Origin: Gangjinia marincola
Lineage (GTDB): Bacteria; Bacteroidota; Bacteroidia; Flavobacteriales; Flavobacteriaceae
Direction: 5' to 3'
DNA: 64,000 nt
Assembly (NCBI RefSeq): GCF_039523415.1
Contig: NZ_BAAAFG010000002.1
Location: 424,794 to 488,793, forward strand
The notes below the pieces were generated by a model that saw only the letters and a program-made list of their open reading frames with translations, was not told the origin of the DNA and searched no databases. Shown in pieces: positions 1-7,955 of the stretch. Position numbers and translations under genes: made by a program. Position 1 is the stretch's first letter. Every line of letters starts with the position of its first letter.

Positions 1-689
1 TCCAGTGCCGGGATCAAGCTTTCGCCTCCTTCAAGAGAAAATCTTTTTTGACCAACGTATTTGGTATGCAAAAAGGATTCAAAGGATACGGCCTCATTTA
101 ATTTTTTAAGAATATGCTTTTTTTGATCGGCCGTGAAGTTTGGATGATTATCGTTTTTATTAAGCTTATCCTGAATCCATTGTATTTCATCAGGCTTTCT
201 TATATACATGTATTCTACCCCAATCGCATCGCAATAGATACGTTCCAAGTGCGTAATGATTGATTTTAAAGTAGCTGCACCAATTCCTAAGATTTCACCC
301 GCATTGAACGTAGTGTTGAGGTCTGCATCAGTAAGCCCAAAATTTTCTTTCTCCAGCGTTGGTGCATACTTTCTTCTTTCTCGAACCGGATTTGTTTTCG
401 TAAAAAGGTGACCTCGTGTACGATATCCATCAATTAGTTTTACAACTTGAAATTCCTTAAGGACATGCTGGGGAATTTCTTGTGAGGTAATTCCATTGCT
501 AATTGTTGCAGCAGCCGGTTGATTTGTATCCTGTATCGTATCACCGTTATATTTTTCTTGTGCAAAGTCAAACCCTTGAAAAAAAGCTCTCCAGCTAGGC
601 TCAACACTATCAGGATGCTGTAAATATTGATCGTAAAGTTCTGCAAAATACGCAGTTGAAGCTGCGTTAAGGAATGAAAATTTATCCAT
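1..689 (-). CDS. sucA: 2-oxoglutarate dehydrogenase E1 component, N-terminal part (runs off window)
   Basis: The reverse strand reads openly from an ATG at 689 to the window edge, about 229 residues. It begins MDKFSFLNAASTAYFAELYD and continues through the E1o N-terminal pattern (a short lipoyl-synthase-docking-like helix, then HPDSVEPSWRAFFQGF). Later come GHLFTKTNPVRERRKYAP and IGVEYMYIRKPDE, both typical of SucA. E1o decarboxylates 2-oxoglutarate with thiamine diphosphate in the TCA cycle complex with SucB and Lpd. The thiamine-binding and catalytic domains lie beyond the window. The gene is divergent from the small envelope protein at 753. The family assignment is confident; only the N-terminus can be judged. 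Confidence 0.9.
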   Translation of the reverse strand, partial: MDKFSFLNAASTAYFAELYDQYLQHPDSVEPSWRAFFQGFDFAQEKYNGDTIQDTNQPAAATISNGITSQEIPQHVLKEFQVVKLIDGYRTRGHLFTKTNPVRERRKYAPTLEKENFGLTDADLNTTFNAGEILGIGAATLKSIITHLERIYCDAIGVEYMYIRKPDEIQWIQDKLNKNDNHPNFTADQKKHILKKLNEAVSFESFLHTKYVGQKRFSLEGGESLIPAL

Positions 690-752
690 AGGTGGAATGT
701 AGTGTATTAAAATACAATACAAAAATACACTATTTAACAAAACCTCACTTTT

Positions 753-1325
753 ATGACTTATATTTATTGTATGATTTTAGACAACTTTAACGGCTTGCTG
801 AAATACTCCCTTAAGACCATTAGTGTTCTCTTATTTCTTACAGGTACAAGCACCTTGGCTCAACAAACAGACGTACCGCCACAAAAGCAATCACGATTTA
901 TGGATAACGTTAGGTTTGGCGGAAATATAGGACTAAGTTTTGGTAATGGCTTTTTTACCGGTATGTTGGCGCCATCAGCTATTTATGATGTCAACCGATA
1001 CTTCTCTACCGGTATAGGAATAATCGGATCTTATACTGATGGACGTAATTTTAAGAGTGCTGTTTACGGCCCCTCGGCATTATTCTTTTTTAGACCTTAT
1101 CAAGGGTTTCGCCTTTCGGCGGAATATGAGCAACTGCGTGTAAATCAAACCATAGAATTAACCGAAGGAGACATAGAAGATAATTTTTGGAATCCCGCGC
1201 TATTTTTAGGAGCCGGGTTTACTACAGGCAACATTACTGCCGGAATACGTTATAATGTACTTTTTGATGACGATGATGGCGTATATGGCTCTGCGCTTAT
1301 TCCATTCATCGGGGTGTTTTTTTAG
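753..1325 (+). CDS. Small outer-membrane beta-barrel-like protein
   Basis: 190 residues with an N-terminal hydrophobic stretch ending TSTLAQQ (signal peptidase I type). Short amphipathic, glycine- and aromatic-rich segments follow (VRFGGNIGLSFGNGFFTG, FRLSAEYEQLRV, NITAGIRYNVLF), and the last residue is Phe (FIGVFF), as in outer-membrane barrels. Relatives next to sucA in Flavobacteriaceae are sometimes labelled alpha-ketoglutarate decarboxylase; nothing in this sequence supports an enzyme, and that label probably comes from its neighbour. It has its own promoter region, shared divergently with sucA. The start is uncertain: Met7 (771) is an alternative that gives a shorter N-region. Function is unknown. 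Confidence 0.75.
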   Translation: MTYIYCMILDNFNGLLKYSLKTISVLLFLTGTSTLAQQTDVPPQKQSRFMDNVRFGGNIGLSFGNGFFTGMLAPSAIYDVNRYFSTGIGIIGSYTDGRNFKSAVYGPSALFFFRPYQGFRLSAEYEQLRVNQTIELTEGDIEDNFWNPALFLGAGFTTGNITAGIRYNVLFDDDDGVYGSALIPFIGVFF

Positions 1326-1390
1326 GAACTATTTAAAGAATATTAAATGTTTAAGTAAAATAAGTCATCCAAAAATATTTGTATAAAGAA

Positions 1391-2023
1391 CTATCGACAT
1401 TTTTTCTTTTTCATAATAATAAAGGAATAACCTCTAAAGTAATAATACGTATCAGGCTCAAGTTTATCCCACAAATTGCGATATACATGCTTTAAATCCA
1501 ATTCTTCATGAATGTAAGAAATCATTTCTTGCGCTTTTTTTCTTTTAGGCGACTCTTCTTCATTCCTTTTTGTCAATTGCAAAGGGTGGATTTCTTCATA
1601 ACTAACCACACGATTAATTGAAGGTTTCTTTATTCTAAAAATAACACTGTCTGAGTCCAAATAAGCGAGATTACCACAGTCCTCATTGAATTTCTTACAG
1701 GGTTCAATTTCTTCAATACCCAATTCTTTTAGCCTTTGCATAACACGTTTAGCAACTATTGGATGTATTTCTTGATTATATTCTACATCTTCACTTTCAA
1801 TTTTCCAGATGTCATGCCATAATCTACCAACAAAGTTTCGGGGAAATCTTCCTTTGGATAGACTTGTTATAATCTGACCTTTATAGGTTGAATCTGAATA
1901 TTCCACTAATCTGACCTTTTGTGGATTACCTATTAATTCAATAGAATATTCACTTTCTACATAAGATTGGGCGTTTGATGAATACCCTATCATTAATAGC
2001 ATGGTTACCAATAGAATTTTCAT
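1391..2023 (-). CDS. Secreted protein of unknown function at the end of the DUF6705 array
   Basis: 210 residues with a signal peptide (MKILLVTMLLMIGYSSNAQ, cleavage after NAQ). The mature part is charged and mostly helical, with four Cys, and a very basic end (KKKKCR). I do not recognise the family. It starts 11 nt downstream of the DUF6705 gene at 2035-2610 on the same strand, so it is probably the last gene of that transcription unit. It shares no obvious sequence with the DUF6705 proteins or the JAMM-type domain. It could be another small partner protein of the array or an unrelated periplasmic protein. Confidence 0.65.
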   Translation of the reverse strand: MKILLVTMLLMIGYSSNAQSYVESEYSIELIGNPQKVRLVEYSDSTYKGQIITSLSKGRFPRNFVGRLWHDIWKIESEDVEYNQEIHPIVAKRVMQRLKELGIEEIEPCKKFNEDCGNLAYLDSDSVIFRIKKPSINRVVSYEEIHPLQLTKRNEEESPKRKKAQEMISYIHEELDLKHVYRNLWDKLEPDTYYYFRGYSFIIMKKKKCR

Positions 2024-2034
2024 CTTACCTAGCT

Positions 2035-2610
2035 TTAATGTTTAGTAAAAGTAAGCCACTCTAAGGGCATCACCTGATCTACACCCCCGGGTGGGCAATT
2101 ATCACTCCAAATTTCACCATTTACATAGTAATAATACGTCATAGATGTATCAGCTAAACCCTCGATATCCAAAAGTAAATATCCATTTTGGCCACAGGCA
2201 CTGCTAAATCCTTGATATGGTATCTGATACGTCGCTTTGTTGGTTCCAAAAAAACCGCCACTAATTACCTCTACTGCGTTATCTGGAAGATTAGTTGTGT
2301 CGACAAGTAATACGCCATTCTCTTTTATGGTGTATCTTATATTCAACTTATCATATTTTTTACCAGTCTCAGATCTTTCAATAAGCTTTGGCTCTATATA
2401 AAAATCAAGTTGTTTTCCGTCTGAAGTTACTGCCTGCCAATGCCCGTAGAATTTGCTTAGTTTATCATTGATATCTTTGAAATAAGTTCCGTCAGCTGCT
2501 GATTGATCTGAATCCATATAATCAACCAAATCCTCTACTGGTACAATCTGAGCTTTGCAACTGACTATTACAAATAGTAGTATAAAAAAATTAATTAATC
2601 TCATAATCAT
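2035..2610 (-). CDS. DUF6705-type lipoprotein, copy D
   Basis: 191 residues. An N-terminal lipoprotein signal ends VIVSC|KAQ (Cys about residue 18). The body carries the family signature VPVEDLVDY...YFKDINDKLSKFYGHWQA..DGK..DFYI, then a Gly-rich segment (GGFFGTNKATYQIPYQGF..CGQNG) and the near-invariant end NCPPGGVDQVMPLEWLTFTK. It is a close paralogue of the genes at 3053 and 5694 and a distant one of 4710. It abuts the stop codon of a decayed JAMM-domain gene (2611-2934), the gene order seen for every copy. Met3 (2604) is an equally good start and gives spacing closer to that of the other pairs. Function is unknown; an immunity or partner role is inference from the pairing. Confidence 0.75.
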   Translation of the reverse strand: MIMRLINFFILLFVIVSCKAQIVPVEDLVDYMDSDQSAADGTYFKDINDKLSKFYGHWQAVTSDGKQLDFYIEPKLIERSETGKKYDKLNIRYTIKENGVLLVDTTNLPDNAVEVISGGFFGTNKATYQIPYQGFSSACGQNGYLLLDIEGLADTSMTYYYYVNGEIWSDNCPPGGVDQVMPLEWLTFTKH

Positions 2611-2934
2611 TTAATTTGGACATTTTTCTTTTTTTAATTTACCATCGACATCTAACGACAGCTTCTTAATTTTTCCGTTATCATTTATTTTCCATAGTTC
2701 TATGCCATTAAGGTCCATTGAGTCTTTCGTAAACCTTAGTAACCTTATACTTTTGTCCCCATCCTCTTGGAAATACTCTAACTATTTTCTGGTAAGAATT
2801 CGAATTTCTAGACTATCATAAAGTGGCAGAGTACTGGGATCTCCACTAAATCGTAATTGAAATTTACCACTACTACTATACATACTACCATAAATATCTT
2901 CTACAGGTATGCCTGTAATTTTTTTTAGGCCTTA
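2611..2934 (-). pseudogene. Decayed C-terminus of JAMM-domain lipoprotein, copy D
   Basis: Reading the minus strand in one frame from 2934 to the TAA at 2611-2613 gives a C-terminal stretch clearly homologous to the end of the 6298-7875 protein. Recognisable pieces are PVEDIYGSMYSSSGKFQLRF, a region ending ILTRK, an in-frame TAG at 2782-2784, then NGIELWKINDNGKIKKLSLD and a final KKEKCPN. Everything upstream, including the His/Ser/Asp metal-site region, is missing. It sits directly before the DUF6705 gene at 2035-2610, as the intact copy does. Too short for the usual ORF length cutoffs and not translatable as one protein. Confidence 0.8.
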
Positions 2935-2984
2935 GGAGAAAGTAGTAGAATATAAGAGTGACCAAAGGTTTGTACATTATATTT

Positions 2985-3063
2985 TAACACTAAAAGCCTG
3001 ATGATATCCTAAAGGATTAAGTGTTATAAAGTAGTCCCCTAAACAGAATGTTTTAATCTTCGA
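2985..3063. repeat. 79-nt direct repeat, copy 1 (3' end and downstream spacer of DUF6705 gene)
   Basis: This stretch is identical, base for base, to 5626-5704. It covers the last codons of the DUF6705 gene and the spacer after it. Within it, AACACT near the left end and AGTGTT further in can pair, giving a hairpin just downstream of the stop codon on the minus strand, possibly a terminator or processing site. Similarity, though not identity, continues on both sides. It marks duplication or gene conversion between array units. Confidence 0.85.
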
Positions 3064-3646
3064 TTACATCTATAGGATCTTTTGTAAAGGTCAATTGCTC
3101 CATTGGCATCACCTGGTCTACACCACCCGGTGGGCAATTATCACTCAAAATTTCACCATAAACACTGTAATAATAATTCATTTGCGAATCTCCTAGCCCC
3201 ACCACTGCTAAAAAAAGGTTACCATTCTGCCCACATCCACCTTCAAATCCCATATAACTGATCTGGTAGGTGGCTTCATTCGATCCAAAAAAGCCCCTAT
3301 CAATAACCTCTGAATCATCCTCTGGCAGCGTAGTAGTATCTGCCAAGATATTTCCATTTTGATCTTTGATTGTGTATCGTATTCTTATTTTATCATATGT
3401 TGTGTTAGTATTTGTCTTAAGATATGGAGTTATGTAAAAGTCTAACACTTTTCCATCTGTTGCCGTGGCTTGCCAGTGCCCATAAAATTTAGCTAGCTTC
3501 CCATTAATGTCTTTAAAATACTTCCCTTCTTGAAAATCTGCATTTTCTTCATCTTGATATAAGTGTAAATTTTCTACTGGCACAATAGTTTGTGCTTTAC
3601 AGCTTATGCTAAGAATTATGATAATTATAATTTTTATTGTTTTCAT
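3053..3646 (-). CDS. DUF6705-type lipoprotein, copy C
   Basis: 197 residues with lipoprotein signal MKTIKIIIIIILSISC|KAQ. The body has the same order of motifs as the other copies: VPVENLHLYQDEE, GKYFKDINGKLAKFYGHW, DGKVLDFYITPY, RIRYTIKDQNG, RGFFGSNEATYQISY, CGQNGNLFLAV, and the end NCPPGGVDQVMPMEQLTFTKD plus an acidic tail. Its ATG at 3646 lies 4 nt after the stop codon of the orphan JAMM-domain ORF (3651-4412), so the two are probably translationally coupled. Closest in sequence to the copy at 5694-6293. Envelope location is supported by the signal; function is unknown. Confidence 0.8.
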   Translation of the reverse strand: MKTIKIIIIIILSISCKAQTIVPVENLHLYQDEENADFQEGKYFKDINGKLAKFYGHWQATATDGKVLDFYITPYLKTNTNTTYDKIRIRYTIKDQNGNILADTTTLPEDDSEVIDRGFFGSNEATYQISYMGFEGGCGQNGNLFLAVVGLGDSQMNYYYSVYGEILSDNCPPGGVDQVMPMEQLTFTKDPIDVIED

Positions 3647-3650
3647 ATCT

Positions 3651-4412
3651 CTAATCTTTTGGACATTTTTCTTTATCTACTTTTCCATTATCATCCACAA
3701 ATACTTTTAACACCGTACCATTATTTTTTACTTGCCATAGTTCTATTCCTATATTTTCATCAATCTGCATAACATCCTTTAGGAAATCAAACCATATCTT
3801 ATTTGAAACTCTGTCCTCAAACTCATCTTCATACTTTTCTGTAAAATCCTTAACCTGTTGATCGGTAAAGGTAGGCAGATCAGCCACATTACCGTTAAAG
3901 CGTAATTGAAAGTTGCCGCTGCTGCTAAACATATCGCCATAAATATCTTCAACTGGTCTGCCTGTATTATGCGCAATTTGTACAAAAGTAATGAAGGTTT
4001 GAATATCCTTGGGAGAATGACGGCGTATGCGCTTTTCAACATCTGGTATCCCATCACCATTTATATCTGGTATTGGTTTATCATTAAGATGATTATGTAT
4101 ATAGCCTACTTTATCTGCTCCTGTAGGAAAGCTAACGCTATGCCCATCATCGCTTACCGGTGCATCAACAAAGGTTCCATCTGTTTTTTGTACAAATCCT
4201 TTTTCACCTTGACCGCCAAAATTGTCTCTACATTCCTGGGCCTTGGCCTGGTAATCAGGGTCGTTTATTAGGTCACTTATGTTTTGGCATGTTTCAAAGT
4301 CATCTGGGTCTGTAATCTCAGGAGCATCATCACAGCATGCATCTATAGTAAATGGTGAGGTATCTAATCTAACGCAATCTAGTATTATCTCCGGCATCAT
4401 TTGGATCGTCAC
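3651..4412 (-). CDS. Orphan C-terminal JAMM/MPN-like domain, copy C (5'-truncated, frameshifted relative to parent)
   Basis: 253 residues nearly identical in layout to residues 275-525 of the 6298-7875 lipoprotein. The putative JAMM residues are all retained: Glu in GEKGF, HNH in GYIHNHLN, and Ser/Asp in HSPKD, with a calcium-loop-like insert (DINGDGIPD) between HxH and SxxD. No signal peptide or N-terminal domain is present. The predicted start is a GTG at 4412. Upstream bases 4398-4440 still match the Asp/Pro linker of the parent gene (CMxGxxxGDDPND) but in another frame, and most of the linker is deleted. It is therefore best seen as a truncated duplicate whose C-terminal ORF stays open. 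Whether it is translated is unknown; an internal Met is possible. Confidence 0.65.
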   Translation of the reverse strand: MTIQMMPEIILDCVRLDTSPFTIDACCDDAPEITDPDDFETCQNISDLINDPDYQAKAQECRDNFGGQGEKGFVQKTDGTFVDAPVSDDGHSVSFPTGADKVGYIHNHLNDKPIPDINGDGIPDVEKRIRRHSPKDIQTFITFVQIAHNTGRPVEDIYGDMFSSSGNFQLRFNGNVADLPTFTDQQVKDFTEKYEDEFEDRVSNKIWFDFLKDVMQIDENIGIELWQVKNNGTVLKVFVDDNGKVDKEKCPKD

Positions 4413-4709
4413 CTATCATACCATCCATGCAACTAGTCGAACATAGCTCAGCGAAGTCACCTAACTATAACACACAAACTATATCATCGGCATTTACTAA
4501 AATTATAACTAGCTTATACTTAAAGTTATTTGTTATATCTCTATTTATAATACCCTGACTTAATACTATGAAAACATACCATTACTTGTGATTTTATGGC
4601 TTTTATTGAGCTTATATAGCAAGTTCCAGTAGCAACTACTGCTTCATTTTTTTTGAAACTTCTTTTTATCTCTATAAGAATTTATAAGTAAATAGAATCA
4701 AGACCTTTA
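4413..4709. other. Gene-free spacer with remnant of the lipoprotein linker
   Basis: About 300 AT-rich bases. Bases next to 4413, up to roughly 4440, match the linker of the full-length lipoprotein gene around 7285-7340 and are the decayed 5' side of copy C. I see nothing else coding here; the rest may hold the end of the transcript from copy C's upstream neighbour or a promoter for copy C, but no clear motif was found. Confidence 0.5.
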
Positions 4710-5336
4710 CTATTCTACCTTTAGAAAGATTAAATCATTATCAAAATTCAAATCTATGGTTGATGTCGGCGGAGTTTCATTCTCTTTGAATGATGCTTGA
4801 ACATAAGCGTCTCCCATACTTACACTCAAAGCCTCCTGTAAGTTGATGATGCGTTTATGAAGAATCAATTCATAGGATATACCAGGCTCATTAATATCTC
4901 TCATATGTAATACAATTCGCTTTTCACCTTCTATACAATCTGATACCGGATGGTAAAAACAACTATCCTCAATTGAATATCCACAAATACTGTGTCGACA
5001 TCCACTGGTATAAGAGTTCTCAATCTGCGATAGAGTATTTACTATAATAGTTCCATTTTCGCTATATTGATATTCCCCAATAAGTAAATCAATGTAGTAT
5101 GCATTATGATCTGATAACTCAAATTTTTTGAGCTCAAGCTTCAGAGACTTCCCGTCACTCTCATGCAACCATGTTCCTTCATATTGATTAAATAAATTAT
5201 CAATATCTTTATAATATTCCTTAACATTCGGATGATTTTCTTCCGTAGGATATAGTGCTTCTACAGGAAATACAGGTGTTTGAGATATTCCAGCTGTGAA
5301 ACATAATAACGATAAGTATAGCAATTGATTTTTCAT
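4710..5336 (-). CDS. Divergent DUF6705-like secreted protein, copy B
   Basis: 208 residues with signal peptide MKNQLLYLSLLCFTAGISQ; no lipobox Cys in the usual place, unlike the other copies. The family pattern is still visible: FPVEALYP, EYYKDIDNLFNQYEGTW, DGKSLKLEL, then a Cys-containing centre (SGCRHSICGYS) and a hydrophobic segment YELILHKRI. The C-terminal NCPPG motif is absent and the protein runs on with an acidic tail. It lies directly downstream of the decayed JAMM-domain copy B (5345-5570), keeping the pair order. The most diverged member of the array; function is unknown. Confidence 0.7.
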   Translation of the reverse strand: MKNQLLYLSLLCFTAGISQTPVFPVEALYPTEENHPNVKEYYKDIDNLFNQYEGTWLHESDGKSLKLELKKFELSDHNAYYIDLLIGEYQYSENGTIIVNTLSQIENSYTSGCRHSICGYSIEDSCFYHPVSDCIEGEKRIVLHMRDINEPGISYELILHKRIINLQEALSVSMGDAYVQASFKENETPPTSTIDLNFDNDLIFLKVE

Positions 5337-5344
5337 AATTTCTT

Positions 5345-5570
5345 ATTTTATTGACACGGTGTATTAATTACTTCGTTATTGTCATCAAGACTTAAAGTCT
5401 CCCATGCTCTTGAAAATACTCTAACTATCTTATTGTAGGAACTTGAATTTATAGACGATCATAAAGTGGCAAAGTACCGGAATCTCCACTAAATAGTAGT
5501 TGAAAGTTGCCGCTGCTGCTGTACATATCGCCCTAAATATTCTCTGTAGGTCTGCCGGTATTTTTTGGCT
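5345..5570 (-). pseudogene. Decayed C-terminus of JAMM-domain lipoprotein, copy B
   Basis: The minus strand retains pieces of the JAMM-protein C-terminus. They are a segment matching SSSGNFQL and LPLYD, interrupted by stops, then EYFQEHGR, and finally, in another frame, LSLDDNNEVINTPCQ before a stop. The part between EYFQE and LSLD, about 30 residues in the other copies, is missing. Several stops and a frame change make this a clear relic. It sits immediately before the DUF6705-like gene 4710-5336. Boundaries are approximate. Confidence 0.7.
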
Positions 5571-5625
5571 CTTAAAAGAAAGTAGTAAAACATAAAGAGT
5601 GACCAAAGGTTTGTATACTATATTC

Positions 5626-5704
5626 TAACACTAAAAGCCTGATGATATCCTAAAGGATTAAGTGTTATAAAGTAGTCCCCTAAACAGAATGTTTTAATCT
5701 TCGA
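5626..5704. repeat. 79-nt direct repeat, copy 2
   Basis: Identical to 2985-3063. It covers the 3' end of the DUF6705 gene at 5694-6293 and the spacer after it, including the AACACT/AGTGTT hairpin. The next bases, toward 5570, remain similar to 2934-2985 with a few changes, so the duplicated block extends into the decayed upstream fragments. Confidence 0.85.
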
Positions 5705-6293
5705 ATACATCTATAGGATCTTTTATAAAGGTCAATTGCTCCATTGGCATTACCTGATCTACACCACCCGGTGGGCAATTACTACCGTAAATACTACCCG
5801 CTACACTGTAGTAATATTTCATTTGAGTACTCTCTAAACCTATTACGGCTAAAAAAATATTTCCGTTTTGACCACAACGGGCTTCTAATCCCTGATAGTA
5901 AATCTGATAGGTCACTTTATTAGGTCCGAAAAAGCCGCCTCTTATTACATATGAATTTTCATCAGGTAGATCAGTAGTATCTGCCAGTATATTCCCACTT
6001 TGATTTTTGATGGTATATCGTATTCTTAATTTATCATAAGTGCCATTGGTAAAATTATCTGACATAACATATGGTGTAATATAAAAATCCACTACTTTCC
6101 CATCTGATGTCGTTGCCCTCCAGTGCCCATAGAATTTGGACAGCTTACCGTTTACATCTTTAAAGTATTTACCATCATGAAAATCTTCATACTCTTCATC
6201 TTGATACATACTTAAATCTTCTACAGGCACTATATTTTGAGCTTTACAACCCATGCTAATTAGCAGAATGAATAAAATCTTTGTAATTTTCAT
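5694..6293 (-). CDS. DUF6705-type lipoprotein, copy A
   Basis: About 199 residues from the ATG at 6293, chosen because it gives a clean lipoprotein signal (MKITKILFILLISMGC|KAQ); an open frame continues 16 codons further upstream but lies inside the preceding gene. Motifs are VPVEDLSMYQDEEYEDF, KYFKDVNGKLSKFYGHWRA, RYTIKNQSGN, GGFFGPNKVTYQIYYQG, RCGQNGNIFLAV and the end NCPPGGVDQVMPMEQLTF. The start is 4 nt past the stop of the full-length JAMM lipoprotein (6298), so the two form a tight pair. Likely periplasmic or outer-membrane lipoprotein; biochemical role unknown, with a partner or immunity role inferred only from pairing. Confidence 0.8.
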   Translation of the reverse strand: MKITKILFILLISMGCKAQNIVPVEDLSMYQDEEYEDFHDGKYFKDVNGKLSKFYGHWRATTSDGKVVDFYITPYVMSDNFTNGTYDKLRIRYTIKNQSGNILADTTDLPDENSYVIRGGFFGPNKVTYQIYYQGLEARCGQNGNIFLAVIGLESTQMKYYYSVAGSIYGSNCPPGGVDQVMPMEQLTFIKDPIDVFED

Positions 6294-6297
6294 AACA

Positions 6298-7875
6298 TTA
6301 ATCTTTTGGACATTTTTCTTTATCAACTTTGCCAGTATCATCTAAGGATATTTTTAATATTGTACCGTTATCTTTTACCTGCCATAGTTCAATCCCCTTA
6401 CTATCATCAATCTGCATTACGTCTTGAACAAACTTAAACCACTTTTTGTTTGATACAGTATTTTGAAAATAATCTTTGTACTTAATATTAAAATTATCAA
6501 TTTGATCATCGGTAAAGGTAGGCAGATCAACTACATTACCATTAAATCGTAATTGAAAGTTACCACTTTTACTATACATATCCCCGTAAATATCCCCGGT
6601 GGGTCTACCTGTATTATGAGCAATTTGCACCAATGTGATAAAGGTACGTATATCTTCAGGAGAATGTCGGCGTACCCGTTTTTCTAGGTCAGGTTCACCA
6701 TCACCGTCAAAATCTGGTATTGGTTTATCATTAAGATGATTATGTATATAGCCTACTTTATCTGCTCCTGTAGGAAAGCTAACTGTATGACCATTATCAC
6801 TTACCGGTGCATCTACAAAGGTTCCATCTGTCTTTTGTACAAAGCCTTTTTCATCTTCACCGCCAAAATTATCTTTACACTCCTGGGCTTTAGCCTGGTA
6901 GTCAGGGTCATTTATTAGATCACTTATATTTTGGCATGTCGCCAGGTCGTCTGGGTCTGTAATCTCAGGAGCATCATCATCAATCACCACCACATCATCA
7001 TCGCAGCATGCATCTATAGTAAATAATGAGGTATCTGATCTGCCACAGTCAATTATCATAATGCTAGTTGTACCTCCACAATTCCAACTACCATCCCCCT
7101 GCGGTATAGGAGCATGTGGAGTTGTGCCTCCTACACTGCAAGCCTGTACATCTATTGAGATATTACAGCTGTCTATCCCTCCATCTATCCAACCGCCATT
7201 ACCGCCATCATCATCGGTAGGATCTGGATCTGTAGGGTCATCCCAGTTTGATCCTCCTGTACTATTATCGTCATCATCTCCTGGATCATTTGGATCATCT
7301 GGATCGTCTCCTAACATACAATCCACACAATTAGTCGCATCTGCTATTCCTAAATCAAAATTAAAACTGCGAAGCTCTGTACCATCTAAATCAAACGATG
7401 TCGTTCTACCACTATACTCTGAACCTACAAATCCATCTACTACACCCTCATATTTCTTAACGTAACTTTTCAATATGTTCCCATCTGCATCTGTCACTAC
7501 AATTAAATTATAGATTACGTTATCCATAGGTATAATAGGAGTCAATAAAAAACTATAGGTTCTATTTTGTGCGGGATCTTCTAGCGCTTGAATTGTTGAC
7601 GTATTTAATGTACCAAAGGGATTATCAAATCCCGTTGAACGACCGGTAAGACCTAACTTCTTTTCTAATATGGGCAAATATCCTCTATCTTCTTTGGCAA
7701 TCTGTTCCAATACATTAGGTATATCTTTAGCGTGTATGCTTATTCTTTTTTTACCATTATAAAGTGCTTCATATTGGTGCGTATCATGGTCAATGTAATG
7801 ATCTGCTGAGTCATCTTGACAGGAACTGACCATAAAAATAAAAAAACTAACACGAAAAAATAGACGTTTTGCCAT
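6298..7875 (-). CDS. Full-length surface lipoprotein with C-terminal JAMM/MPN-like domain, copy A
   Basis: 525 residues. Lipoprotein signal with Cys19 followed by QDDS, an acidic start typical of surface-exported Bacteroidota lipoproteins. Residues 30-180 form a domain seen in flavobacterial envelope proteins (GKKRISIHAKDIPNVL..., YEGVVDGFVGSEYSGRTTS). Residues 185-235 are an Asp/Pro/Gly linker. The Cys-rich region 236-335 leads into a putative JAMM metal site: Glu342 (EKGF), His378-x-His380 (YIHNHL), Ser405-x-x-Asp408 (HSPED). The HxH to Ser spacing is widened by DFDGDGEPD (388-396), a thrombospondin-3-like calcium loop. A metallopeptidase or deubiquitinase-fold activity is inference. It leads the array and is followed 4 nt later by its DUF6705 partner. 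Confidence 0.75.
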   Translation of the reverse strand: MAKRLFFRVSFFIFMVSSCQDDSADHYIDHDTHQYEALYNGKKRISIHAKDIPNVLEQIAKEDRGYLPILEKKLGLTGRSTGFDNPFGTLNTSTIQALEDPAQNRTYSFLLTPIIPMDNVIYNLIVVTDADGNILKSYVKKYEGVVDGFVGSEYSGRTTSFDLDGTELRSFNFDLGIADATNCVDCMLGDDPDDPNDPGDDDDNSTGGSNWDDPTDPDPTDDDGGNGGWIDGGIDSCNISIDVQACSVGGTTPHAPIPQGDGSWNCGGTTSIMIIDCGRSDTSLFTIDACCDDDVVVIDDDAPEITDPDDLATCQNISDLINDPDYQAKAQECKDNFGGEDEKGFVQKTDGTFVDAPVSDNGHTVSFPTGADKVGYIHNHLNDKPIPDFDGDGEPDLEKRVRRHSPEDIRTFITLVQIAHNTGRPTGDIYGDMYSKSGNFQLRFNGNVVDLPTFTDDQIDNFNIKYKDYFQNTVSNKKWFKFVQDVMQIDDSKGIELWQVKDNGTILKISLDDTGKVDKEKCPKD

Positions 7876-7955
7876 ATATTTAGGTTTAAGATCATAAATA
7901 TATAAAACAATCTTAAATATTAATTAAAACAAGGTTAGTAATTGATATAATGATT

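Noticed and set aside
440..646. 68-residue minus-strand ORF near the left edge
   Set aside because: It lies in another frame of the sucA N-terminus, which is read openly from 689 to the window edge and has clear E1o sequence.
2611..2934. Treating the fragment as part of a riboswitch or leader RNA
   Set aside because: It translates in one frame into a clear homologue of the JAMM-protein C-terminus with one internal stop, so it is a gene relic.
3590..4271. Plus-strand and other-frame ORFs opposite the JAMM/DUF6705 genes
   Set aside because: They are mirror frames of the conserved minus-strand genes; hydrophobic, low-complexity translations without start context.
7061..7465. 134-residue Ser/Pro-rich ORF opposite the lipoprotein linker
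   Set aside because: It is the reverse reading of the Asp/Gly/Pro linker repeats and has no start context or homologue I recognise.
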